A stretch of 64,000 bases of DNA from assembly GCF_003173335.1 (NCBI RefSeq), contig NZ_QGMZ01000027.1:1-64000 (forward strand). Direction: 5' to 3'. The stretch comes from Methanospirillum stamsii (GTDB lineage Archaea > Halobacteriota > Methanomicrobia > Methanomicrobiales > Methanospirillaceae). Shown here piece by piece: positions 36,686 through 46,929 of the stretch; the first letter of the stretch is position 1; the number at the start of each line of letters is the position of its first letter. The position numbers and the translations under genes were made by a program. A model generated the notes under the pieces. That model searched no databases, was not told where the DNA came from, and saw nothing but the letters and a program-made list of their open reading frames with translations.

Positions 36686-37540
36686 TCACAGTGCAAGCAT
36701 TCTTGCTATTTTTACATTATCAAGGTCTCCGCGCCGATCATCAACCGGAGTTTCACAAATACAGGGAATGCCCTGAAGCCCGGGAGCATGGAGTATAGAA
36801 CGTATCCCTTCTTCTCCTATCTTCCCCAGTCCGATGTGTTCATGCCGGTCAAGCCCGCTTCCGAGATCCGCTTTTGCATCATTAAGATGGATAAGTTTGA
36901 GATTTGAAAGGCCAATTAGGTCTTCAAAAAGATCTGTCACCTCTCCTATGGATTCTTCATTGCGTAGATCATATCCGGCTGCAAACGCATGACAGGTATC
37001 AAAACATACACCAATCCGGGAGGGATCATGACACCTTCCAATAACATCAGAGATGTCTTCAAGGGCACTTCCAACAGAATGTGCCTCTCCGGCTGTATTT
37101 TCCAGGAGAATTGTGGTTTTTCCCGGAATAGTCTCAAGAGCAGTGTTAAGGGCAGATGCTACCCTCACCCTTCCATGTTCCGGATCATCGACTGCATGAC
37201 CAAGATGAGTTACGAGATATGGAATGGTGAGTGTTTCACATCGCTCAAGTTCAAGACAAAAACCCTGAATTGATTTCTCATACATTGCCGGATTATCGCC
37301 AGCCAGATTGGGGAGGTATGACACATGGGCAAAAACGATACCTGGTGCATAGAGGTGTAAAGCATGAGCAAATGCCTCTGCATCACTGGGTGAAATCGGT
37401 TTTGCCTTCCATCCTCTCGGATTTTTCGTGAAAAGCTGAAAACAATCGCATTCACGCTCCTTTGCCCGGTCAAATGAAAAAAGGAGTGAACCGGATATTG
37501 AAACATGGACCCCTACCTTAAGGGAACTTTTTTTATTCAT
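36686..37540 (-). CDS. nfo: Apurinic/apyrimidinic endonuclease IV
   Basis: A protein of 284 residues with the TIM-barrel Zn signatures of endonuclease IV: LLENTAGEAHSVGS, GVCFDTCHAFAAGYD, LIHLNDAKADLGSGLDRHEH and the final CETP. It cuts DNA 5' to abasic sites in base excision repair. It overlaps the aldehyde dehydrogenase gene upstream by 4 nt, a coupling that looks accidental in function. Confidence 0.93.
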   Translation of the reverse strand: MNKKSSLKVGVHVSISGSLLFSFDRAKERECDCFQLFTKNPRGWKAKPISPSDAEAFAHALHLYAPGIVFAHVSYLPNLAGDNPAMYEKSIQGFCLELERCETLTIPYLVTHLGHAVDDPEHGRVRVASALNTALETIPGKTTILLENTAGEAHSVGSALEDISDVIGRCHDPSRIGVCFDTCHAFAAGYDLRNEESIGEVTDLFEDLIGLSNLKLIHLNDAKADLGSGLDRHEHIGLGKIGEEGIRSILHAPGLQGIPCICETPVDDRRGDLDNVKIARMLAL

Positions 37541-38952
37541 GGATTTATCAGAATGGTTTTTTCTTCCAGATATGACAGCAGGGCATTCCTGCCATTTTCC
37601 CGTCCGATGCCTGAAGATTTCATGCCACCGAAAGGAACCTCCGGAGGGATTCGCAGGTGCTGATTAACCCAGATAATCCCTGCGTTGAGTTCTTCGATCG
37701 CCCGGGATATGGTTCTTGCATCATGAGTCCACACTGAAGAGCCAAGACCAAACCTGGTTGCATTCGCATGATCAATTGCTTCATCAAGGGTGCTAAACGT
37801 GGTAACCGGAAGAACCGGACCAAAAACCTCTTCCTTCATCACCGGTGCATCAGGATCCACATCGGTCAGGATGGTAGGCATATAAAAATTGCCTGAATTC
37901 AATGAACCCGCGTCAGAAAGTACTCCTCCGGTCAATACTTGTCCCATATCAGAATCAATCGTATTTCTGACGATCTCATGAACCAGATCCCGCTGCCGGC
38001 GTGTGTGAAGAGGCCCCATATCCACGCCTGATTCAAGTCCGTTTCCAATCTTAAACCTGGATGTAAGTTCTTTTATTTCATTAATGAATGACCCGGCAAT
38101 TTGTTCGTGTACAAAAACACGTTTTATCGCAGTACAGGTCTGACCACAGTTAAAAAACCTCCCAGAAACAGCACCTTTTGCAGCAGCTTTAAGATCTGCA
38201 TCATGGCAGACGATCATAGCATCACTCCCACCAAGTTCTAAAATTGTTTTCTTCAGAGTGGGTGCTGCAAGACTGGCAACCCTGATTCCAGTATCAACTG
38301 ACCCGGTAAAAGAAAGCGACCTGATATCCGGATGAGTGGCCAGAGATTTCCCAATTACTTCGCCAGTTCCGGTAACAATCTTAAGAACATCCTCAGGAAG
38401 TCCTGATGCTGAAAGATGACCGGCCAGAGCAATACATGTTAACGGTGCGGTTTTGGAGGGTTTCAGCACCATGGTATTCCCGGTTGCAAGAACAGGCCCT
38501 ATCTTCCAGGCCATAATAAGAGCAGGCATATTCCAGGGGATGATTGCAGCACAGACTCCAAGGGGCTGCCTGGCAACCACCATATGTCCATAGGAGCTGC
38601 TCTTTCCATAGTCACCCGGTAATGAACCGGATATTGACGCATAATATTCTAAGACACGTGCAAATCCGGCAATTTCATTCATGGATTCGCGAATAGGTTT
38701 TCCCTGTTCCCGGGTAAGGAGAACGGCTAATTCTTTCTGATCTGCCCGCACTCGTTCTGCTGAAGTAAACAGGATTTTTGAACGGTTCGTAGCATCAGTC
38801 CTCGACCATGAAGAAAATGCCTCCCGTGCGAGCAAAACGGCATTATCTGCATCCTGCCGGGTTCCTGCAGGAACTTCCCCGATAATACTGCCATCTGCAG
38901 GATTGAGAACTGAAATTTGTTCATGTGGTTCATCCCCCGGCCCGATTTTCAT
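37537..38952 (-). CDS. NAD(P)-dependent aldehyde dehydrogenase
   Basis: About 471 residues from ATG 38952 (MKIGPGDEPHEQISVLNPAD). The active-site motifs are ILELGGSDAMIV (general base Glu) and FFNCGQTCTAIKR (nucleophile Cys), with IPWNMPALIMAWKIGPVLA for the cofactor. It resembles succinate-semialdehyde or lactaldehyde dehydrogenases. Methanogens use a lactaldehyde dehydrogenase (CofA) for coenzyme F420 side-chain synthesis, and this is a possible role, but the substrate cannot be decided from sequence. Confidence 0.85.
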   Translation of the reverse strand: MKIGPGDEPHEQISVLNPADGSIIGEVPAGTRQDADNAVLLAREAFSSWSRTDATNRSKILFTSAERVRADQKELAVLLTREQGKPIRESMNEIAGFARVLEYYASISGSLPGDYGKSSSYGHMVVARQPLGVCAAIIPWNMPALIMAWKIGPVLATGNTMVLKPSKTAPLTCIALAGHLSASGLPEDVLKIVTGTGEVIGKSLATHPDIRSLSFTGSVDTGIRVASLAAPTLKKTILELGGSDAMIVCHDADLKAAAKGAVSGRFFNCGQTCTAIKRVFVHEQIAGSFINEIKELTSRFKIGNGLESGVDMGPLHTRRQRDLVHEIVRNTIDSDMGQVLTGGVLSDAGSLNSGNFYMPTILTDVDPDAPVMKEEVFGPVLPVTTFSTLDEAIDHANATRFGLGSSVWTHDARTISRAIEELNAGIIWVNQHLRIPPEVPFGGMKSSGIGRENGRNALLSYLEEKTILINP

Positions 38953-39020
38953 GCATATATAGTACAATCATGAATATGAAAGAATTAATTGATAAAAAAA
39001 AGAGGAGTGGCTGAATAGAA

Positions 39021-40160
39021 TCAACAACAAACGGTGCCGTACATATCGTCAAGTCGGTGTGCAATTCCTTCCCATTTAAATTGCCGGTATACTTTCGATC
39101 TACCGGTTCTTCCAAATTTAGAAAGTCTGTCGGTGTCCCGGAGTGCCTGACAAATCCCTTCCGCAATCTGATTTGAATCTACCGGAACTTTTATTCCATC
39201 ACGATATGATTCGATGTTTTCATGCAGGCCCCCGACATCACAGGCAACCACCGGTTTACCAGCACTCCACGCTTCAGGAAGAACAATGCCAAATGGCTCA
39301 TTCCGGCTTGGAATAACAACAAGATCTGCTGCTTTAAGAAGCCGGATATACTCGGCATCACTGATATAGCCTGGAAACCGAACCGGAAGATTACGCATAT
39401 ATGCTTCATGCATAAGCCAGGGACGCATACCTCCATCACCAGCCATAATAACCTGCATTCCCCAGAACTCATCTTTTACACGCGGTAGGGCGTCCAGTAA
39501 AAGGTCCGGCCCTTTCTGAACCGCCATCCGTCCGATGTACAGAATTGTCGGTGCGTATGGATGTATTCCAAGGTCGGCTTTGATTGAACCCTGGTCAAGG
39601 TCAACGTCAAACTGTTCCGGAATCACCCCGTTCGGGAAGACACGAATCTTCCAGTCAGGAACCTTGTACAGATCCATTACCTCATTTCGAAGAACATTAC
39701 TGACCGTTGTGACCTGCCTTGCAATCAGACCAGCATACCATTCTTTGCCACATATCTCATGATATTCCCACCAGTCCCCATGTTTATCTCCATTTCTTCC
39801 GAATTCAGTTGAATGATAAGTGAATACCGTATTTCGTTTCTGTAGAAGGTGTAACGCCTCGGTGACATGCCAGTCATGGAAGTGAAGGATATCGAATGGA
39901 ACCTTATCATATTCCCTGAACCGGTTTACCATCTGGTGACTCATATTATGGCAATATTCTAGAATATTTCCTCCTTCCGGCCTTACCCCGTGATAATGAA
40001 CACCATTGAAGGAATAATCACCATCCCCTCTGGTAAAGAAGTGTACTTCATTATATCGGGCCAATTCCTGAGCCAGATAGGTTGCTGCATTTGCCAGTCC
40101 GCCAACCCGTTCGGAGTACATTGACTCCCAACAGAAGAATGCAATCTTTTTTCGTTCCAC
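39021..40160 (-). CDS. GT4-type glycosyltransferase (glycogen synthase-like)
   Basis: A protein of 379 residues with a GT-B fold. The N-terminal domain starts KKIAFFCWESMYSERVGGLA, a form shared with starch/glycogen synthases; the C-terminal domain has ILYIGRMAVQKGPDLLLDAL and the nucleotide-sugar motif PSRNEPFGIVLPEAWSAGKP. It may make storage glycogen or a surface glycan. The start is a GTG at 40160, following AGAGGAAA. A leader with several stem-loops lies upstream. Confidence 0.87.
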   Translation of the reverse strand: MERKKIAFFCWESMYSERVGGLANAATYLAQELARYNEVHFFTRGDGDYSFNGVHYHGVRPEGGNILEYCHNMSHQMVNRFREYDKVPFDILHFHDWHVTEALHLLQKRNTVFTYHSTEFGRNGDKHGDWWEYHEICGKEWYAGLIARQVTTVSNVLRNEVMDLYKVPDWKIRVFPNGVIPEQFDVDLDQGSIKADLGIHPYAPTILYIGRMAVQKGPDLLLDALPRVKDEFWGMQVIMAGDGGMRPWLMHEAYMRNLPVRFPGYISDAEYIRLLKAADLVVIPSRNEPFGIVLPEAWSAGKPVVACDVGGLHENIESYRDGIKVPVDSNQIAEGICQALRDTDRLSKFGRTGRSKVYRQFKWEGIAHRLDDMYGTVCC

Positions 40161-40184
40161 GTATTTTCCTCTTGGAATATCACC

Positions 40185-40305
40185 CGGCAGTTACCTGCCG
40201 AAATTTCGGGATGTTCAACAACCGTTATTGTTTATTCATACTCATGACTTACCTGGATTGGATTGTTAATGTCAGCTGCCCCTTCAGGGCAGAACAGATT
40301 CCAAT
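40185..40305 (-). promoter_or_regulatory. Structured 5' leader upstream of the glycosyltransferase gene
   Basis: Three elements are visible: CGGCAG-TTAC-CTGCCG (40185-40200); the perfect palindrome CCGAAATTTCGG (40198-40209), which overlaps it; and a long hairpin at 40257-40305 with ATTGGA/TCCAAT, TGTT/AACA and CTGCCC/GGGCAG arms around the loop CTTCA. A TATA-rich stretch at 40311-40330 could start minus-strand transcription so that the long hairpin lies at the 5' end of the mRNA. It is not a riboswitch class I recognise. Confidence 0.4.
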
Positions 40306-40379
40306 AGGATTGAATAATATATATATTTACCTCGGGCATGAAAATTAAAAAAATATTATTATTATTTCTCTCCTTTTTT

Positions 40380-40493
40380 TGTACAGAAAGCGCTCACCAA
40401 AGATTTTGATCTTACGAAATTTTTTCATGAACGTGAAAGTACATCAAATGTGCATCTTGCATCAATAAATACAACAATGCATAAATATGTACA
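40380..40493 (+). promoter_or_regulatory. trp operon promoter with TGTACA boxes
   Basis: A TATA element GCATAAATATG lies at about 40479-40489. TGTACA occurs at 40488-40493, directly after the TATA box, and again at 40380-40385; a near copy AGTACA is at 40439-40444. TGTACA is the TRP box bound by the tryptophan repressor TrpY in Methanothermobacter, so a similar control is inferred here. No trpY-like gene is in the window. The remainder of 40306-40550 holds no visible gene. Confidence 0.5.
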
Positions 40494-40550
40494 ATGACAC
40501 ACATCTAGTATCATGTTATGTATAGCAGACCAGAAGGTGATGCCGGTGGA

Positions 40551-42071
40551 ATGGAACATGCCATGAAGGCGTCTAATGACACAGAAACTATCTCATATAA
40601 AAAATTCAGGGAGATAGCCACATCCCATAATGGACCCGCTTATATCCCGGTGAGCAGGGAGATACCTCTCCCACAATCTTCACCAGCGACTATTTATGCT
40701 GCAATGTCTGAAGAACAGGGTTTCCTGCTTGAATCAATGGAAGGAATTCCAAAACGGGCGGTACGTTCCATAATAGGCATTAAACCTCTTGCAACCCTGG
40801 CATTTTCTGACAAATTCCGAATATCCGGGGATTGTCGAAGATCGTTTCAAATCATCGAAAACGAATTGGAAAATGAAGCATCTGCACTTAATGCACTTCA
40901 GCAATTTTGTTGCTCCATTGCCTGCTATGCCCCGGATAGTTGCTCTTTTTCAGGAGGAATGGCAGGCTACTGCAGGTACGATCTGGTAAACGAGATCTCC
41001 GGCGGGATGGTCAGAGCAGAATCTGAAGACGGACCAAAAATCAGGTTCATGATTCCTGGTGAACTTATCGTGTTTGATCATATCAGAAATACATGCACCC
41101 TGATTGCAGGCAATCTGGTTAACCCCGGAGATGAACTTACTGAACTTTACGATAATGCAATTCAAAGGCTGAATACCCTGGAAAAATGTACACAGGTAAA
41201 GGAGGTTCAGTTAGAATGCCCGGTTATGACAGGGAATAGTAATCTTCTTCCGGATGCTGACCGGAGCGAATATGAGAAATCGGTAAAGCAGGCCCAGGAA
41301 TACATCAGAGCAGGAGACATATTCCAGGTAGTACTCTCCAGACGCTTTTCTGTAAATTATCAGGAAGATCCATTCAGGATTTACCAGATCCTCAGGACAA
41401 TAAACCCTTCACCGTACCTCTATTATTTCAATTTTGGTGATGAGGCGGTAATTGGATCCAGCCCGGAGATGCTTGTCAAAACAGAAGGAACAACTGTAAC
41501 AACCGTACCGATAGCAGGAACCCGGCCCAGAGGCAAAACAGACCAGGAGGATGAAGAACTCGCAGCAGAACTCCTTGCTGACCCGAAAGAAAGGGCAGAA
41601 CATCTCATGCTTGTTGACCTTGCACGTAATGACATCGGAAAGGTATCAAAATTTGGGTCTGTCCGGGTTTCAGAATTTATGACCGTCGAAAAGTTCTCCC
41701 ATGTCCAGCATATCACCTCGGTAGTAAACGGGAACCTTCAACAGGGATTACACCCGATAGATGCCCTCAAAGCATGTTTTCCTGCAGGAACGGTGAGTGG
41801 TGCACCAAAAATCCGGGCCATGCAGATAATCGAAGAACTGGAACCGGTAGCAAGGGGTCTCTACTCAGGGGCTGTCGGGTACTTAGGTTTTGATAACCAA
41901 ATGGAGTTTGCAATTGCCATCAGGACAGTAATGGTAAAAGATGGTCTCGCAACATGTCAGGCAGGAGCAGGAATTGTAGCAGATTCCGTTCCTTCACGTG
42001 AGTTCAACGAGACACAAGCAAAGGTATCGGCAATGGCACAAGCGGTTTTTTGTGCAGGAGGTCAGGCATGA
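40551..42071 (+). CDS. trpE: Anthranilate synthase component I
   Basis: About 506 residues from ATG 40551, which follows AAGGTGAT at a spacing of 9 nt; the open frame begins at ATG 40518. LLESMEG near the N-terminus is the tryptophan feedback-inhibition element. The catalytic region shows [41 protein letters not shown] and [11 protein letters not shown]. It makes anthranilate from chorismate with TrpG. The stop overlaps trpG by 4 nt. Confidence 0.95.
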   Translation: MEHAMKASNDTETISYKKFREIATSHNGPAYIPVSREIPLPQSSPATIYAAMSEEQGFLLESMEGIPKRAVRSIIGIKPLATLAFSDKFRISGDCRRSFQIIENELENEASALNALQQFCCSIACYAPDSCSFSGGMAGYCRYDLVNEISGGMVRAESEDGPKIRFMIPGELIVFDHIRNTCTLIAGNLVNPGDELTELYDNAIQRLNTLEKCTQVKEVQLECPVMTGNSNLLPDADRSEYEKSVKQAQEYIRAGDIFQVVLSRRFSVNYQEDPFRIYQILRTINPSPYLYYFNFGDEAVIGSSPEMLVKTEGTTVTTVPIAGTRPRGKTDQEDEELAAELLADPKERAEHLMLVDLARNDIGKVSKFGSVRVSEFMTVEKFSHVQHITSVVNGNLQQGLHPIDALKACFPAGTVSGAPKIRAMQIIEELEPVARGLYSGAVGYLGFDNQMEFAIAIRTVMVKDGLATCQAGAGIVADSVPSREFNETQAKVSAMAQAVFCAGGQA

Positions 42072-42646
42072 ACGTCGTAATTGTTGACTGTTTTGACAGT
42101 TTTACCTATAATCTCTACCAACTCGTTGGAACCCTTGGTGCAAATCCAATTCCGCTGACTTCAGATAAAACAATACAGGAGATTAAAAATGCTGATCCGG
42201 ACCGGATAATTCTCTCCCCCGGACCTGGAACTCCTAAAGATGCAGGAGTCTGTGCAGAAGTAATCAGAACATATTCCGGAAAAGTGCCAATTCTCGGAGT
42301 CTGCCTTGGACACCAGACTATCATTGACACCTATGGGGGGACCATATCACGAATGCAAAATCCGGTACATGGAATGACCAGTGAAATTGAGAACAATGGA
42401 GAAGGGATATTTTCCGGAGTTCCAACAAAGTTTCACGCTGCAAGATATCACTCCCTTGCTGTTGTGCCTGACACGCTCCCTGCAGATTTTTGCATCACGG
42501 CGGCCACCATCGATGATGGAACCATTATGGCCGTCTCACATGTGAAATATCCAATATATGGCCTGCAATTTCATCCGGAGAGTATCATGACTCCGGCAGG
42601 ACAGATGATTATGAAAAATTTCCTGCACCATGGAGGGGAGTGCTAA
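42068..42646 (+). CDS. trpG: Anthranilate synthase component II (glutamine amidotransferase)
   Basis: A protein of 192 residues with the class I amidotransferase triad: nucleophile Cys in GVCLGHQTI and the His-Glu pair in FHPESIMTP. It supplies ammonia to TrpE. The start ATG 42068 overlaps the trpE stop, and the stop shares a base with trpD (TAATG). Confidence 0.95.
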   Translation: MNVVIVDCFDSFTYNLYQLVGTLGANPIPLTSDKTIQEIKNADPDRIILSPGPGTPKDAGVCAEVIRTYSGKVPILGVCLGHQTIIDTYGGTISRMQNPVHGMTSEIENNGEGIFSGVPTKFHAARYHSLAVVPDTLPADFCITAATIDDGTIMAVSHVKYPIYGLQFHPESIMTPAGQMIMKNFLHHGGEC

Positions 42647-43656
42647 TGATCCAGCAGTCAATAAAAAAAGTTATCGGGATGCATGACCTTGCCGATGATG
42701 AAGCCAGAGAACTGATGACATCCATCGCAGATGGAAAAGTCACCGAAGCACAGATTGGATCCATCCTCACCGCTCTGGCTATGAAAGGAGTGACGGCAGG
42801 TGAGATTACTGCCTTTGCACTGGTTTTAAAAGAACGGGCAATCAGGATTGAGACCGATAAAACCGGCACGTATGTTGATACCTGCGGGACCGGAGGAGAC
42901 GGAGCCCAGACATTTAATATCAGTACTGCAGCAGCTCTTGTGGCTGCAGCAGCAGGCGTAAGGGTCGTAAAACATGGAAACCGGGGAGTTTCAAGCAGGT
43001 CAGGATCAGCTGATGTCCTTGAAGCCCTTGGTATCCCGATTACCCTGACTCCGGAAAAAGCAGCAGAATCGGTTGCCAGGAACAATATTGCATTCCTCTT
43101 TGCACCCGGATACCATCCGGCCATCGGGAGGGTTGCAATGGCCAGAAGAGAGATAGGGTTTTTTTCGGTCTTCAATATTCTCGGCCCACTCCTAAATCCG
43201 GCAGAAGCATCGGCCCGTCTCATCGGTGTCGGGGATTTAAAAAATGTGCCATCAATTGCAAAGGCACTTGCAAACCTTGGGGTATCACATGCCATGGTAG
43301 TCCATGGAAATGGAACCGATGAGATTACTATCACCGGTGAAACGCAGGTGTATGAACTCTATAAAGGAACAATTTGCAGGTATACGCTGACACCTGAAGA
43401 GTTTGGCATCTCCCGTGTCCAGAAAGAGATGATTCAGGGGGGAGATCCCAGGGAAAATGCAGTTATCATCAGGGATATTTTTGCTGGAAAGCAAGGGCCG
43501 TGTCGAGACATCGTCCTGCTTAACGCGGCTGCCGCAATATATCTGGGTGGAAAAGCCTCGTGTTTACAGGAGGGATACCATGCCGCCTGCGGAATTATTG
43601 AATCAGGCAAAGCACTGGACCTGCTTGTATCATTAAAAACCGGAGACAATCAATGA
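42646..43656 (+). CDS. trpD: Anthranilate phosphoribosyltransferase
   Basis: A protein of 336 residues with the PRPP-binding motif [16 protein letters not shown] and [22 protein letters not shown] 42646 follows GGAGGGGAG; the open frame reaches back to a GTG at 42640. It transfers the ribose phosphate group to anthranilate. It overlaps trpC by 4 nt. Confidence 0.95.
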   Translation: MIQQSIKKVIGMHDLADDEARELMTSIADGKVTEAQIGSILTALAMKGVTAGEITAFALVLKERAIRIETDKTGTYVDTCGTGGDGAQTFNISTAAALVAAAAGVRVVKHGNRGVSSRSGSADVLEALGIPITLTPEKAAESVARNNIAFLFAPGYHPAIGRVAMARREIGFFSVFNILGPLLNPAEASARLIGVGDLKNVPSIAKALANLGVSHAMVVHGNGTDEITITGETQVYELYKGTICRYTLTPEEFGISRVQKEMIQGGDPRENAVIIRDIFAGKQGPCRDIVLLNAAAAIYLGGKASCLQEGYHAACGIIESGKALDLLVSLKTGDNQ

Positions 43657-44402
43657 TTCTTGATGACATTGTATCATGCTCACACCGCCGGGTATCGTCA
43701 CTTCCGGATTCATTTCCCTCATCCACTCATGTCCCGATAAGCCTCAGGGAGGCCATTTTACAGGCCAGAAATAATGCAGTTATCGCAGAATTAAAATTTG
43801 CATCTCCCTCCAGAGGAATAATCAGAGAAAAGCAACAGCCGGCAGACATATCTGAAGACATGATTCTTGGAGGATGTTGTGCTCTTTCTATCCTCACTGA
43901 ACCGGATTTCTTTCATGGATGTCCGGACACCATTCCAGCGATAAGAAATTCAGTGAATGTCCCGATATTAAGAAAAGACTTCATAGTAAATGAGCATCAG
44001 CTTGATGAAACAAAATCTCTCGGAGCAGATGCAGTCCTCCTGATATCCTCAGTATTGGGGAATGAAACAGGTCATTTTGTGAAAGAAGCACAAAAAAGGG
44101 GTCTTGAACCTCTCCTTGAAGTCCATACAAGAAAAGAGGCAAAACAGGCAATGGACAGCGGTGCTGAAGTTGTCGGAATTAATAACCGCGACCTCCGGAC
44201 TTTCAGGACTGACCTTTCAACAACGAAAAATATCGCTCCGATGCTGAAAGATGCCGGGCTCACGGTAGTCTCTGCAAGTGGTATGGTATGGCCCTGTGAT
44301 ATCAGGTCACTTCATCGCTATGCAGATGGATTTCTTATCGGATCCAGTATCATGTCATCAAATAATCCAAGAAAAAGAGTGGAGGGATTCGTATACGCAT
44401 AA
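43653..44402 (+). CDS. trpC: Indole-3-glycerol phosphate synthase
   Basis: A protein of 249 residues. [31 protein letters not shown] and [13 protein letters not shown] are the conserved catalytic parts of the TIM barrel. Its 3' end overlaps the trpF coding region by 10 nt in another frame, and the A-rich run before the stop (GAAAAAGAG) is of interest for frameshifting. Confidence 0.94.
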   Translation: MILDDIVSCSHRRVSSLPDSFPSSTHVPISLREAILQARNNAVIAELKFASPSRGIIREKQQPADISEDMILGGCCALSILTEPDFFHGCPDTIPAIRNSVNVPILRKDFIVNEHQLDETKSLGADAVLLISSVLGNETGHFVKEAQKRGLEPLLEVHTRKEAKQAMDSGAEVVGINNRDLRTFRTDLSTTKNIAPMLKDAGLTVVSASGMVWPCDIRSLHRYADGFLIGSSIMSSNNPRKRVEGFVYA

Positions 44403-44977
44403 AAATATGTGGGATAACAAGGCAGGAAGACGCAAGACTTGCAGATCATGCGGGTGCTGATGCAATAGGAGTAGTCCTTTTTTCAGACTCGCCCAGGTCT
44501 GTCTCACCTAATACGGCTCGGGAAATATTCAGGGCTGCAGGGCCATACATGGGCAGAGTTTGTGTCTCACACACCAAATCCCCTGAAGAATTCTCAAGAA
44601 TTCTGGACCTTCACCCAACTGCAATTCAGATATCATACCCGCATGAAATGCCAAAAAACAGTACCTGCTTGGTTATAAGGGTAATTCAACCAGGAGACCC
44701 GATACCTTCTTCTGCAGATGCCATCATCGTCGATGCAAGCATGGGAAAAGGTACCCTCTACGACCAGGAATATGCCAAAAAAATTATAAAAATGTCAAAA
44801 GTTCCGGTAATTCTCGCCGGGGGATTAAACCCGGGAAATGTCGGTGATGCAATCAAAGCAGTTCAACCATATGCAGTAGACGTTGCATCCGGTGTCGAGT
44901 CATCACCAGGCATAAAAGATCCAGAAAAAGTGATTGAATTTATTAAAAATGCAAAGGAGGCATCTCATGCAGCTTAA
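44393..44977 (+). CDS. trpF: Phosphoribosylanthranilate isomerase with no canonical start codon
   Basis: The frame encodes the normal TrpF N-terminus ([20 protein letters not shown]) only if read from upstream of the first ATG at 44549. Back to the stop TAA at 44363-44365 there is no ATG, GTG or TTG. The best start is ATA at 44393, 7 nt after GGAGG (44381-44385), which gives the standard M-R-I-K-I-C-G-I; ATT 44387 is another option. A -1 frameshift near the end of trpC could also produce a TrpC-TrpF fusion. About 194 residues in full, a normal length, including [11 protein letters not shown] and [15 protein letters not shown]. Confidence 0.85.
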   Translation: MRIKICGITRQEDARLADHAGADAIGVVLFSDSPRSVSPNTAREIFRAAGPYMGRVCVSHTKSPEEFSRILDLHPTAIQISYPHEMPKNSTCLVIRVIQPGDPIPSSADAIIVDASMGKGTLYDQEYAKKIIKMSKVPVILAGGLNPGNVGDAIKAVQPYAVDVASGVESSPGIKDPEKVIEFIKNAKEASHAA

Positions 44978-46142
44978 TACCAGACTCGGACCATACGGGG
45001 GCTGTTTTGTCCCTGAAACACTTATGGGAGCCCTCGAAGAACTTGAATCAGCGTACATCAATATTCTCCCTGAAACCACATTTCAGACAGAACTCTCCGG
45101 ATATCTTACAACCTATGCAGGAAGGGAAACACCACTCACCCTGTGCAGGAATATGTCCAGAGATTTTGGCTGCACAGTATATCTTAAAAGAGAAGATCTC
45201 CTCCATTCAGGTGCTCATAAACTTAACAATGCACTCGGTCAGGGGCTTTTGGCAAAACACATGGGGAAGAAACGGCTGATTGCAGAGACTGGAGCAGGAC
45301 AGCACGGAGTTGCAACAGCGATTGCAGGTGCTGTTCTTGGCCTGGAAGTGGACGTATTCATGGGAGAAGTTGACATCAAACGCCAGTCTCTCAATGTAGC
45401 CCGGATGAACATGATGGGAGCAAGAGTAATCCCAGTCAGTTCAGGGACCAGAACACTTAAAGACGCCATGAATGAGGCACTTCGGGAATGGGTTGCCAGG
45501 GTAAATGACACCCATTATCTAATAGGAACCGTAGCAGGCCCTCATCCCTATCCTGTCCTGGTCCGTGACCTCCAGCGTATCATTGGAGATGAGACGAAAA
45601 GGCAGATTATGGCAGCGGAAGGAAGACTTCCCGACGTAATTATTGCCTGTATTGGTGGCGGATCAAATGCCATTGGTATGTTCCATCCGTTTATAAGCGA
45701 TGCTTCGGTCAGGATGTACGGAGTAGAAGCTGGAGGCGAGGGACTTGACAAAAAGCATGGTGCATCACTTTGCGGTGGAAAACCCGGAATCCTTCATGGG
45801 AATTTTTCCTATCTCCTGCAGGATACATTCGGTCAGATAATTGAATCTCATTCCATATCAGCCGGGCTTGATTATCCGGGAGTCGGACCTGAACATGCTA
45901 TGCATAAGGACTCCGGACGAGTAACCTATGCTGCTATCACCGATACCGAGGCAATGGAGGCATTCCTGTACCTTTCCAGGACAGAGGGAATAGTTCCTGC
46001 ACTGGAATCATCTCATGCAGTTGCATTTGCCAGAAAAATCGCACCAGAACTTGGAAAGAACACCATTATGATAATCAACCTTTCCGGACGGGGCGATAAA
46101 GATGTTGAGACGGTGCTGCGATACATGGAGGATAAAAAATGA
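44967..46142 (+). CDS. trpB: Tryptophan synthase beta subunit
   Basis: A protein of 391 residues from ATG 44967, which follows GGAGG. The pyridoxal phosphate lysine lies in [15 protein letters not shown] and the phosphate-binding loop is [26 protein letters not shown] is also conserved. It belongs to the TrpB1 type that pairs with TrpA. It overlaps trpF by 11 nt and trpA by 4 nt. Confidence 0.96.
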   Translation: MQLNTRLGPYGGCFVPETLMGALEELESAYINILPETTFQTELSGYLTTYAGRETPLTLCRNMSRDFGCTVYLKREDLLHSGAHKLNNALGQGLLAKHMGKKRLIAETGAGQHGVATAIAGAVLGLEVDVFMGEVDIKRQSLNVARMNMMGARVIPVSSGTRTLKDAMNEALREWVARVNDTHYLIGTVAGPHPYPVLVRDLQRIIGDETKRQIMAAEGRLPDVIIACIGGGSNAIGMFHPFISDASVRMYGVEAGGEGLDKKHGASLCGGKPGILHGNFSYLLQDTFGQIIESHSISAGLDYPGVGPEHAMHKDSGRVTYAAITDTEAMEAFLYLSRTEGIVPALESSHAVAFARKIAPELGKNTIMIINLSGRGDKDVETVLRYMEDKK

Positions 46143-46921
46143 ACCGTCTTGCAAGAGTATTTGAAAACCGAACTCGCGAACTCCTTATGACCTTTACTGT
46201 GGCAGGAGACCCGGATTATAAAACCAGTCTTAATATAATCCGGGCACTTGAGACAGGGGGAGCAGACATTATTGAACTCGGACTTCCGTTCTCCGATCCG
46301 GTTGCAGACGGCCCGGTAATCCAGCAGGCAGACCAGCGGGCCCTGAATGCAGGAATGAACACCGACCGGTTCTTTTCCCTGGTCCGGGAATTTCGGGAAC
46401 AATCAGATGTTCCACTGGTAGTCCTCACCTATACAAATCTGATTCTTCAGAGAAACATCGAAAAATTCTACCAGGACGCTGCAGATGCCGGGATTGACGC
46501 AGTTGTGGTTGCAGATCTTCCCTATGAGGAAGCTGGCCCCTATATCAAAGCAGCCGAACTTGCAGGTATTTCACCAGTAATGATGGTCAGCACGACAACC
46601 TCAAAAAAACGGCTTTCAAATATCCTGAAAGTAAAAAGTGGATTTATATATCTGGTCGCAGCCCTCGGGGTCACGGGGGTCAGGCAGACCACTGACATGA
46701 ATGCCCGAAAGATGCTGGTGGATATTAAATCAAAGACCAGTATCCCGGTCGCACCCGGATTCGGTATATCTGACAGAGAACAGATAAAAGAATGGGGACT
46801 AGCCGGAGCAGATGCGGTAATTGTCGGATCTGCACTGGTAAAAAAGATAGAAGAGTATCACCTAAAGCCTGATGTATTAATCGAACAGATAACCGGATTT
46901 GTAAAAGATCTAAAAGGATAG
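46139..46921 (+). CDS. trpA: Tryptophan synthase alpha subunit
   Basis: A protein of 260 residues. [19 protein letters not shown] contains the catalytic Glu and the conserved Asp; VTGVRQTTD and [15 protein letters not shown] complete the active-site loops. It is the last gene of the trpEGDCFBA operon and converges with the hybrid kinase gene 8 nt away. Confidence 0.95.
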   Translation: MNRLARVFENRTRELLMTFTVAGDPDYKTSLNIIRALETGGADIIELGLPFSDPVADGPVIQQADQRALNAGMNTDRFFSLVREFREQSDVPLVVLTYTNLILQRNIEKFYQDAADAGIDAVVVADLPYEEAGPYIKAAELAGISPVMMVSTTTSKKRLSNILKVKSGFIYLVAALGVTGVRQTTDMNARKMLVDIKSKTSIPVAPGFGISDREQIKEWGLAGADAVIVGSALVKKIEEYHLKPDVLIEQITGFVKDLKG

Positions 46922-46929
46922 ATGCGCAC

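Noticed and set aside
42609-43334. 241-residue open frame antisense to trpD
   Set aside because: trpD is unmistakable on the other strand; the antisense product is a low-complexity Ser/Ala/Arg-rich shadow with no ribosome binding site.
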